A DNA stretch of 10,917 nt, taken from Myxococcota bacterium. Lineage in GTDB: Bacteria; Myxococcota; Polyangia; GCA-2747355; JAKLHH01. The position numbers were made by a program, and so were the translations under genes. Shown here in pieces: positions 5,587-10,917 of this stretch (within the stretch, counting starts at the first letter, position 1; each line of letters opens with the position of its first letter). The notes under the pieces were generated by a model that saw nothing but the letters and a program-made list of their open reading frames with translations, ran no database searches and had not been told where the DNA came from. The stretch is from the NCBI GenBank assembly GCA_022710245.1, contig JAKLHH010000140.1:1-10917 (forward strand), written 5' to 3'.

Positions 5587-8016
5587 CTACGGCTGGGTGA
5601 GCTTCTGGGAGGCGGTCGGGTCGTAGGCGAGGCCGGGCCCGCCAGAGGCCAGGGTGATCCCACCCGACGTCACCGTGGGACCGAAGTTGGCGCAGGCGGT
5701 CAGCGGCCGCGACCAGGTGAAGAGCGCGCTCGTGATCGGCTGCCAGACCCCGCCCACCAGCGCGGCGGGCTTGCGCAGGGTCAGCTCGCGCCGTGCGGTG
5801 GCGAGGCAGGACGCGGCCGCCGCGCCGAAGTCCTCCACGAAGGCCGCCGACGACTTCAGGTCGATCGCCTTCCCGTAGCGCAGGGTCGCGGCCTTGATCG
5901 ACTTGCCCGAGGCCAGGTCGGTGAAGAACACCGTGAGGTCAGTGGTGCTGGAGCCCTTCGCGGCCTGCACCTCGAACCGGTAGGCGCTGTTGATCTGCCA
6001 TGGGTACGAGAAGCGGCACATGATCCCGGTGCCCTCGTTGCCGAAGCTGGTGCAGGTGGAGGCGCCCTTGTCGATCAGCACCGCCGAGACGCCGCCGACG
6101 TCCCAGACCGAGAAGTGGATCTGGCGGTCGAAGAGGTCGCCCTGGCGCTGGATCCCGGCGTAGCCGCCCTCCCACATCATCGCCGCGTAGTACGTGCGCG
6201 GCGGGTCCTGCCGCGGCACCACCTCGACGCGGAAGGCGGTCGCCGGCGGGAAGTCGTACCAGAGGTGCACGGCGTTCGCGGTGCGCGGCACGGCCACCAC
6301 GTGCGCGTGCCAGCTCGCCGAGGCCTGGCCCGGCCCCGTCGTCGGCGCGCCCGTCACCGCGCCGGTGATGGTCTCCTCGCCGACCGCGGCGGGGATCCAC
6401 TGCGTCTGCACCACGCCGTTCGCGTCGGAGATGGAGCTCGCCGGGAAGAAGGCGCCCGGAGTGCCCGAGGCCGTCCCCCAGACCACCTTCGCGCCGGCGA
6501 GCGGCTTGCCGTTCTGGGTGACGATGGCCTGCAGCGGGCCGAGCACCGAGCCCGCCTCGACGTTCGGCGTGCCGTTCGGCGTCGTCGGGGAGACCGCGAT
6601 GCCGTTGCTGCTGGTGCGCGGGCAGGGGCCGTTGAAGTAGCCGCAGGCCCCGCCGAAGAGGAGCTTCAGGTTGGCCCCGCCGACCGGCCCGTTGTCGCTG
6701 CCACGCCAGAACCAGGTCTGGCCCCCGTCGGTGGAGAAGCGCAGCTTCAGCCCGTAGGTGCCGTCGGAGATGCGCGCGCCCCAGTTGGGCCCGCCGCCGG
6801 CGCAGAGGTCGTTGAAGGTGAGGAAGGTGTAGACGAAGTCGTTCCCCACCTGCGCCGAGAAGCTCGCGGGCCTGCTCCCCCAGCCGCTCGCCGCGTCGGT
6901 CCAGACCTCGGCGCGCAGGATGCTGGCCGCCGCCTTGCGATCGTCGTCGCTGGCGTAGGCGCGGTCGGTCAGCCCCGGCACGTAGACGCGCACCGCGCGC
7001 GCCAGGTACGAGCTCATGCTGGCGCCGCCGTTGTCGCAGCCGGTGGCGGTGGAGCCGTCGGCGCTCCACAGCTTGCCCTCGAGGTACTCGCGCGAGACCG
7101 GCCGGTAGGCGCCGAAGCCGCCGGCCCAGCCGACGGGGAAGGCGCGCGGCGTCAGCGTGTAGTTGGAGCCGCCGGCGCTGTCCCACAGCGTCGCGTTGCT
7201 GTGGTCCACGGCGCGCACCCAGTAGTGCAGCGCCGCGCCGGCCTTGACGTCGCTGGCCGGGATCGTCGCCGCCCACATGCTGTTGGCGCCGTAGGCGCCG
7301 GTGAAGTCCGAGTCGAGCTTCATCACCGCCGAGCTGGTCTTGCCGTAGCTCGCGTCCGCCCAGAACAGCTCCACCTTGGCCGCCGCGCCCATCGGGTAGG
7401 TCTCGACGTAGATCTGCAGGGGCTGGCCCGCGGGGGCGAGCGTCGCCGGGATCGCCGTCCCGCTCAGGCGCAGGTGCGAGTTGCCCACCCACTGCAGCGG
7501 CTGCGGCGCGCTCACCGAGAAGCGGTAGTTGGCGCCGCCGTTGTTGAGCCAGCGGTCGCCGTAGCTCGAGGTGTGCTGCCAGAGCGCGAGCTCGAGCTTC
7601 GCGCCAGAGCCATACGAGCCGAGGGAGAGCGCCCAGATCTCGAGGGGCGCGGCGTCGGTGGGCGTGGTGGTGCAGAGGAGCTTGAGATCGAGGTCCTGCT
7701 GGGTCGCCCAGCCGTCCTTGGTCACCCTCGCTCGCACCTGCTGGGTGCCATTGGGCTGCGGGGTGACGAGGAGCACCCAGAGCTCCTGGCCCGGCTCGGG
7801 GTAGGGCGGCGCGAGGTAGACGGTGGCGCCTGAGTCATCGAAGCGCCGAGCGGGCTGTCCGGCGATCACGGCCGGGAGCTGGGCGCAGAGGCCGAGGGTG
7901 TCCACGCGGGCGGCGCTCTCGGCCTGACGGGTCAGCGGGCCAGCGCCCTCCTGGGGGTCGCCGCAGGCGGCGAGGGTCAGCGTGACGGCAAGAGAGCAGA
8001 GTCGAAAGGTTCGCAC
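5587..8016 (-). CDS. Large surface lipoprotein with CBM-like, Big_1-type Ig and DUF3472-like segments
   Basis: 809 residues from a GTG at 8016, chosen because GGAGG lies 6 nt upstream and a clean lipoprotein signal follows (lipobox L-A-A-C18, then G-D). Segments at about 147-167 (WLNNGGANYRF) and 215-287 (ending LWDSAGGSNYTLTP) share a W-x-x-x-GG-x-NY pattern reminiscent of starch-binding CBM25/26-type modules. A further beta-rich stretch follows (about 300-470). Residues about 475-555 look like a Big_1 bacterial Ig domain (GSVLGPLQAIVTQNGKPLAG, SDANGVVQTQW). Residues about 600-735 resemble DUF3472 (WEGGYAGIQ, IHFSVWD, GTGIMCRFSYPW, YRFEVQA). No catalytic motif is recognised, so a binding or adhesive role at the cell surface is more likely than hydrolysis. 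It sits upstream of the Ton operon on the same strand but is separated by 249 nt with a separate promoter candidate. Domain names are from remembered motifs; DUF3472 is the surest and the CBM call the weakest. Confidence 0.8.
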   Translation of the reverse strand: MRTFRLCSLAVTLTLAACGDPQEGAGPLTRQAESAARVDTLGLCAQLPAVIAGQPARRFDDSGATVYLAPPYPEPGQELWVLLVTPQPNGTQQVRARVTKDGWATQQDLDLKLLCTTTPTDAAPLEIWALSLGSYGSGAKLELALWQHTSSYGDRWLNNGGANYRFSVSAPQPLQWVGNSHLRLSGTAIPATLAPAGQPLQIYVETYPMGAAAKVELFWADASYGKTSSAVMKLDSDFTGAYGANSMWAATIPASDVKAGAALHYWVRAVDHSNATLWDSAGGSNYTLTPRAFPVGWAGGFGAYRPVSREYLEGKLWSADGSTATGCDNGGASMSSYLARAVRVYVPGLTDRAYASDDDRKAAASILRAEVWTDAASGWGSRPASFSAQVGNDFVYTFLTFNDLCAGGGPNWGARISDGTYGLKLRFSTDGGQTWFWRGSDNGPVGGANLKLLFGGACGYFNGPCPRTSSNGIAVSPTTPNGTPNVEAGSVLGPLQAIVTQNGKPLAGAKVVWGTASGTPGAFFPASSISDANGVVQTQWIPAAVGEETITGAVTGAPTTGPGQASASWHAHVVAVPRTANAVHLWYDFPPATAFRVEVVPRQDPPRTYYAAMMWEGGYAGIQRQGDLFDRQIHFSVWDVGGVSAVLIDKGASTCTSFGNEGTGIMCRFSYPWQINSAYRFEVQAAKGSSTTDLTVFFTDLASGKSIKAATLRYGKAIDLKSSAAFVEDFGAAAASCLATARRELTLRKPAALVGGVWQPITSALFTWSRPLTACANFGPTVTSGGITLASGGPGLAYDPTASQKLTQP

Positions 8017-8092
8017 GGCGAGCCTCCAGTTGTTTGAGCGCGGCAGCTGCTACGGGCGACCTGCGCGGCGTCGCTCCACTTCCGCGGCGCTC

Positions 8093-8108
8093 AGCAACTC
8101 CCACGCCA
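8093..8108 (-). promoter_or_regulatory. Sigma-54 (-24/-12) promoter candidate for the DUF3472 lipoprotein
   Basis: The minus strand reads TGGCGTGGGAGTTGCT, which fits TGGCACG-N4-TTGCT with two mismatches and exact GG-N10-GC spacing. The start point would fall about 65 nt before the GTG. A repeated decamer 53-87 nt further upstream is where an enhancer-binding activator would be expected. Confidence 0.45.
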
Positions 8109-8135
8109 GAGCGACAGCAGTCCAGAATCGTTGCG

Positions 8136-8150
8136 TGGCGCCCTGCGCCA
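8136..8150. repeat. Short inverted repeat TGGCGC-CCT-GCGCCA
   Basis: Perfect 6-base arms with a 3-base spacer in the gap between the Sel1 and DUF3472 genes, between the sigma-54-like element and the decamer repeats. No T-run follows it on either strand. It could be a regulator site or a chance GC-rich palindrome. Confidence 0.3.
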
Positions 8151-8160
8151 TGGGACGGGC

Positions 8161-8195
8161 GGGTGTGCGCGGGTGTGCGCGTGGGCCCGGGTGTG
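8161..8195. repeat. Tandem decamer GGGTGTGCGC x 2 plus partial third copy
   Basis: Two perfect adjacent copies (8161-8180) are followed by GGGTGTG at 8189-8195, all in the gap between the Sel1 gene and the DUF3472 lipoprotein gene. They lie upstream of the sigma-54-like element on the minus strand and may be activator sites. Simple GC-rich repetition is the alternative. Confidence 0.5.
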
Positions 8196-8291
8196 TTGTC
8201 AGACGCAACGTCGGGTGGCAGGGGGCCTGACGTGGCAGCGGGCCGGTCTCGCGGAGGCCTCTCGCCGCGCTCTCGTTGCTCTCGCGCGCTG

Positions 8292-9218
8292 TCACGATCG
8301 ACGGCGGCGCTTCTTCGAGGTGCTCTTCGCCGGCGCGGCCCTCTTGCGCTCGGCGAGCTCGCGCAGGCCGTCACACGCCGCCTGCACCCCCAGCTGACAG
8401 GCGCGCTGCGCGAGGGTGAGCCCGCGCTCGGGATCCCTGCCGCCGCCTTCGCCCTTGATCAGCAGCAGCCCGAGGCGCAGGCAGGCCGGGCCATGGCTGG
8501 CCTGGCAGGCCCGCGCCAGGACCTCGCGAGCGCGGGTCGCGTCGCGTCGGCCTCCGAGGCCAGCGAGGTGCGCGGCGCCGAGGTCAGCACAGCCAGCGGG
8601 ATCTCCCGCGTCGCAGGCTTGCCGGAAGAGGGTGAGGGCCCTGGTGGGATCCCTGCTGACGCCCTGGCCGTCCGCGAGCACCTCGCCGAGGAGCGTGCAG
8701 CCGCGGGGGTTGCCGCCGGCGCAGGAGCGCTCCAGGTAGCGCGCGGCCGCGGCGGCGTCGCGGGGCAGGCCGACGGTCCCCTGCGCGCTCAGCATGCCGA
8801 GGTTCAGGCAGGCGGAGGCCACGCGCGCGTCGCAGGCGCGCTTCCACAGCGCCACCGCGCGAGCGGGATCGCGCCCGCTGCCGCTGCGGTCTCGCCCCTG
8901 GAACAGCAGCACGGCGAGGTGGGAGCAGCCGGTCGGCTCGCCCCCGTCGCAGGCCTGGCGCGCGACCGCGACCGCGCGCGGCAGGTCGGGCCTGATGCCG
9001 GCGCCGAGCGCGAGCATCACGCTGAGACGGGTGCAGCTCTTGAGGCTGCCGGCGCGACACTCGGCATCACAGGCCTGTGCCTCGCCGCCGAGGCACGCCT
9101 TGCTCGCCGTCGGGCGCGCGCGCGGGCTCGGCGCCGGGGTCGGATCGGCCTGCGGGGTCGTGGCGCAGGCGGTCGCGAGCAGCGCGAGCGCGAGACAGCA
9201 CGTGATCGTGGTCCTCAT
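8292..9218 (-). CDS. Sel1-repeat (Hcp-like, cysteine-paired) lipoprotein
   Basis: 308 residues. The signal peptide ends in L-L-A-T-A-C18, a passable lipobox. A Pro/Ala/Thr linker follows to about residue 40, then a tandem array of Sel1-like helical repeats (motifs such as A-C-x7-G-C, LG.L...G.GV.RD...A). Eight C-x7-C pairs are visible, one per repeat boundary. This is the pattern of the disulphide-stapled Helicobacter cysteine-rich proteins rather than cytoplasmic Sel1 proteins, and fits an oxidising periplasm. The array is probably a protein-binding scaffold; no catalytic residues are expected. The C-terminus is a basic tail (KKRRRRS). AGGAG lies 7-8 nt before the ATG at 9218, with a sigma-54-like promoter upstream. 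It is 275 nt from the next minus-strand gene, so likely its own unit. Confidence 0.9.
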   Translation of the reverse strand: MRTTITCCLALALLATACATTPQADPTPAPSPRARPTASKACLGGEAQACDAECRAGSLKSCTRLSVMLALGAGIRPDLPRAVAVARQACDGGEPTGCSHLAVLLFQGRDRSGSGRDPARAVALWKRACDARVASACLNLGMLSAQGTVGLPRDAAAAARYLERSCAGGNPRGCTLLGEVLADGQGVSRDPTRALTLFRQACDAGDPAGCADLGAAHLAGLGGRRDATRAREVLARACQASHGPACLRLGLLLIKGEGGGRDPERGLTLAQRACQLGVQAACDGLRELAERKRAAPAKSTSKKRRRRS

Positions 9219-9269
9219 CGTCGTACTCCTGCCTCGCCGGGCGACGTGTCCGGCGTCATGGCCCTGCGG

Positions 9270-9285
9270 TGCACAGGACGTGCCG
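9270..9285 (-). promoter_or_regulatory. Sigma-54 (-24/-12) promoter candidate for the Sel1 lipoprotein
   Basis: The minus strand reads CGGCACGTCCTGTGCA, matching TGGCACG-N4-TTGCA at all but two positions and keeping the GG-N10-GC spacing. The start point would be roughly 40 nt upstream of the ATG. It is the second such element in the window, both serving minus-strand lipoprotein genes. Confidence 0.45.
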
Positions 9286-9422
9286 CGCGCCCGCTGGCGA
9301 AATCAGGGGCTTCTGCTGGCGCCGAGGGACGCCGCCGCGCCGGCGGCAGGCCTAGCCGCCGTCGACAGCTGTGGGCACGCCCCGTGCCGGTGGTCGAGGT
9401 GGGGCCGCGCGAGGCGCCGGGC

Positions 9423-9436
9423 GCGGGTCAACCCGC
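9423..9436. promoter_or_regulatory. Palindrome GCGGGT-CA-ACCCGC upstream of the carbonic anhydrase gene
   Basis: Six-base perfect arms around a 2-base centre, about 45 nt upstream of the -10-like hexamer TAGAAT. It may be a dimeric regulator site; GC-rich chance palindromes are the alternative. Confidence 0.3.
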
Positions 9437-9452
9437 CGGCGAGGAGCCGATC

Positions 9453-9487
9453 ACCGGCGCCGGTCGAGCGCTGGCTTGGGGTAGAAT
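9453..9487 (+). promoter_or_regulatory. Carbonic anhydrase promoter candidate with palindrome in place of the -35
   Basis: TAGAAT at 9482-9487 is a 5/6 match to the -10 consensus and lies 28 nt before the ATG at 9516. No -35 hexamer is present at 17 nt. Instead a perfect 12-base palindrome ACCGGCGCCGGT (9453-9464) covers that position, as at promoters needing an activator or blocked by a repressor. Confidence 0.35.
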
Positions 9488-9515
9488 CGCGCAGACGTGC
9501 CAGCGGGAGGCCAGC

Positions 9516-10130
9516 ATGATCGAGGAGCTGCTCGAGGGGAACCGGCGCTTCATCGCCGAGGAGTTCCGTCCCAACCTGGACTACTACAACGCGCTGGCCT
9601 CGGCGCAGCGGCCGCGGGTCCTCTGGATCGGTTGCTCGGACTCGCGCGTCCCCGAGGACGTCATCACCGGCAGCAAGCCAGGCACCATCTTCGTCCACCG
9701 CAACGTGGCGAACATCGTCTCCTTCAACGACGTCAACATCGCCGCCATCATCGAGTACGCGCTCGCCTGCCTGAAGATCGAGGACATCGTCGTCTGCGGC
9801 CACTACGGCTGCGGCGGCATCCGCGCGCTGGCGGCAGGCAACGTGCAGGAGAACTACATCTCCGACTGGCTGCTCATCGCGAGCGGGGCCCTGCAGCGCG
9901 CCAACCAGCTCGCGCGCGAGCGCGGCCTCAGCGAGGACGCCCGCCTCGACCTCCTCTCCGAGGAGAACGTCAGGTTGCAGATCCAGCACCTGCGCATGCT
10001 CTCGCTGGTGCGGAACCTGCACGCGCGCGGGCCGATCCCGCGCATCCACGGGCTCGTCTACGCGCTGAAGACGGGCGAGCTGCGGGTGCTGATCGACGGC
10101 GGCCGGGCCGAGCCAGGCCATACTATCTAG
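9516..10130 (+). CDS. can: Beta-class carbonic anhydrase
   Basis: 204 residues. It interconverts CO2 and bicarbonate in the cytoplasm. Zinc ligands are Cys40, His96 and Cys99, with Asp42-Arg44 forming the conserved dyad in CSDSRVP; the second motif is GHYGCGG. Trp37, Gly39, Arg62 and Tyr182 align with the residues that build the non-catalytic bicarbonate site of the Haemophilus/E. coli Can enzymes, so bicarbonate-dependent allosteric control is expected (inference from memory of that family). It ends soon after the last strand (VLIDGG) and lacks the C-terminal helices of E. coli Can (about 220 residues). The ATG at 9516 has GGGAGG 5 nt upstream. The open frame extends much further upstream but without gene character. 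A TauE-family transporter gene follows 47 nt downstream on the same strand and may be co-transcribed. Confidence 0.95.
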   Translation: MIEELLEGNRRFIAEEFRPNLDYYNALASAQRPRVLWIGCSDSRVPEDVITGSKPGTIFVHRNVANIVSFNDVNIAAIIEYALACLKIEDIVVCGHYGCGGIRALAAGNVQENYISDWLLIASGALQRANQLARERGLSEDARLDLLSEENVRLQIQHLRMLSLVRNLHARGPIPRIHGLVYALKTGELRVLIDGGRAEPGHTI

Positions 10131-10139
10131 ATGGTCGCT

Positions 10140-10156
10140 GACCGGGACTCGCGGTC
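10140..10156 (+). other. Small hairpin between carbonic anhydrase and transporter genes
   Basis: GACCG and CGGTC arms (5 bp) with a 7-base loop, followed within a few bases by only TTT. It is too weak to call a terminator with confidence and could attenuate or process a shared transcript. Confidence 0.25.
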
Positions 10157-10177
10157 GGTCTTTCAGAGCGGTGAACG

Positions 10178-10917
10178 ATGGCCCTGAGCCCGCTCCTCCA
10201 GTACCTCGCCGCGGGCGGCGCGGCCTTCGGCGCCGGCGTCATCAACGCGGTGGCCGGGGGCGGAACGCTCGTCTCCTTCCCGACGCTGGTCGCGCTCGGC
10301 GTGCCCGCGGTGTCCTCCAACGCCACCAACACGGTCGCGCTCTGCCCCGGCTACTTCGGGGGCACCTACGCGCAGCGCGGCGACCTGCGCGAGCAGCGCC
10401 ACCGCCTGCTCCCGCTCGGCATCGCCTCCGGGCTCGGCGGCCTCGCGGGCTCCATCCTCCTCGTCGTCACCTCGGAGACGCTCTTCCGCCACCTGGTGCC
10501 GTTCCTCATCCTCTTCGCCTGCGCGCTCCTCGCCTTGCAGGATCCGATCAAGCGCTGGCTGGGCCACCACGAGGACGGCGGCCGGCGCCTCTCGCCGTGG
10601 TTCGTCGGCGCGGTCTTCCTGGCAGCGGTCTATGGCGGCTACTTCGGCGCCGGGCTCGGCATCATGACCCTGGCCATCCTCGGGCTGGCCTGCGGCGAGG
10701 CGCTGGGGAAGCTCAACGCGCTCAAGCAGGGGCTCTCGTTCATCATCAACGTGGTCGCCGCGATCTTCTTCTCGCTGTCCGGCAAGGTCACCTGGGGGTT
10801 CGCCGCGGTGATGGCGGTGACCAGCCTGATCGGCGGCAACCTCGGCGGGCACCTCGCCAGCCGCCTGAACCCCAAGGTGCTCCGCGCGATCGTCATCGCG
10901 CTCGGGGTCGGGGTCTC
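10178..10917 (+). CDS. TauE/SafE-family membrane transporter (partial, runs off right edge)
   Basis: 246 codons are visible with no stop before the edge. An in-frame TGA at 10172-10174 makes the ATG at 10178 the earliest start. The ribosome site is poor (GGTGA very close to the ATG). The protein is strongly hydrophobic with several membrane helices in two halves. The first half has 'GVINAVAGGGTLVSFPTLVALGVP' and 'SSNATNTVAL'; the second has 'GGYFGAGLGIMTLAILGL' and 'LNALKQGLSFIINVVAA'. These are the repeated glycine-rich and Asn/Thr motifs of TauE/SafE (former DUF81) permeases. Members move sulfite, sulfoacetate or other small organic anions, usually outward; the substrate here cannot be read. 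Family length is near 250-260 residues, so only a few are missing. It may share a transcript with the carbonic anhydrase gene, which would suggest a small-anion or CO2-linked role, but this is speculative. Confidence 0.88.
   Translation, partial: MALSPLLQYLAAGGAAFGAGVINAVAGGGTLVSFPTLVALGVPAVSSNATNTVALCPGYFGGTYAQRGDLREQRHRLLPLGIASGLGGLAGSILLVVTSETLFRHLVPFLILFACALLALQDPIKRWLGHHEDGGRRLSPWFVGAVFLAAVYGGYFGAGLGIMTLAILGLACGEALGKLNALKQGLSFIINVVAAIFFSLSGKVTWGFAAVMAVTSLIGGNLGGHLASRLNPKVLRAIVIALGVGV

Noticed and set aside
5428..7833. 801-codon plus-strand open frame
   Set aside because: It lies antisense to the DUF3472 lipoprotein, which has a signal peptide, ribosome site and recognisable domains. The plus-strand frame is Arg/Gly/Ala-rich low-complexity sequence, typical of antisense frames in GC-rich DNA.
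8235..8291. Terminator hairpin after the Sel1 gene
   Set aside because: CGCGG/CCGCG arms with a GAGGCCTC palindrome are present just past the stop, but no T-run follows, and such pairings are common in GC-rich DNA.
8034..9515. Upstream extension of the carbonic anhydrase frame to 8034
   Set aside because: It runs antisense through the Sel1 gene with Arg/Ala-rich composition and no domain. The ATG at 9516 has a good ribosome site and fits family length.

Overview
The window is very G+C-rich, with strong third-position G/C in all real genes. It carries lipoproteins with Ig-like and Sel1 folds, a TonB-dependent receptor with an N-terminal TonB_C module, and GG-N10-GC (sigma-54 type) promoter candidates. 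This combination suggests a Gram-negative of the Myxococcota / former Deltaproteobacteria. That placement is inferred from style, since no marker gene is present.

Layout. Seven genes are on the minus strand (right to left from 9218 to 1) and two on the plus strand (9516 to the right edge). Reading the minus strand in transcription order: a Sel1-repeat lipoprotein (9218-8292); a large lipoprotein with carbohydrate-binding-like segments, a Big_1-type Ig segment and a DUF3472-like C-terminus (8016-5587); then a tightly packed five-gene Ton operon: exbB (5337-4684), exbD (4673-4224), tonB (4227-3439), a TonB-dependent receptor (3434-852) and a second lipoprotein (852 to beyond the left edge). The last four junctions are +10 nt, a 4-nt ATGA overlap, +4 nt and a 1-nt TGATG overlap, so the operon is probably translationally coupled. 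The AT-richer 5338-5586 gap holds a sigma-70-like promoter and repeated TTTGGACG half-sites that could be operators.

Working together: ExbB/ExbD would use the proton gradient to drive TonB, which pulls on the TonB box of the co-encoded receptor. The downstream lipoprotein is a likely surface or periplasmic partner. The receptor is unusual because it carries its own TonB_C-like domain directly after the signal peptide, visibly similar to the C-terminal domain of the operon's TonB. The substrate cannot be read from the sequence. The carbohydrate-binding-like lipoprotein just upstream makes a glycan or glycan-derived ligand possible but unproven.

On the plus strand, a beta-class carbonic anhydrase with all zinc ligands (9516-10130) is followed after 47 nt by a TauE/SafE-family membrane transporter that runs off the right edge. 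The divergent gap 9219-9515 holds a sigma-54-like element for the Sel1 gene, and a -10-like hexamer plus two palindromes upstream of the carbonic anhydrase. I saw no rRNA, tRNA, CRISPR array, insertion sequence or convincing rho-independent terminator. No gap between genes exceeds 300 bases.
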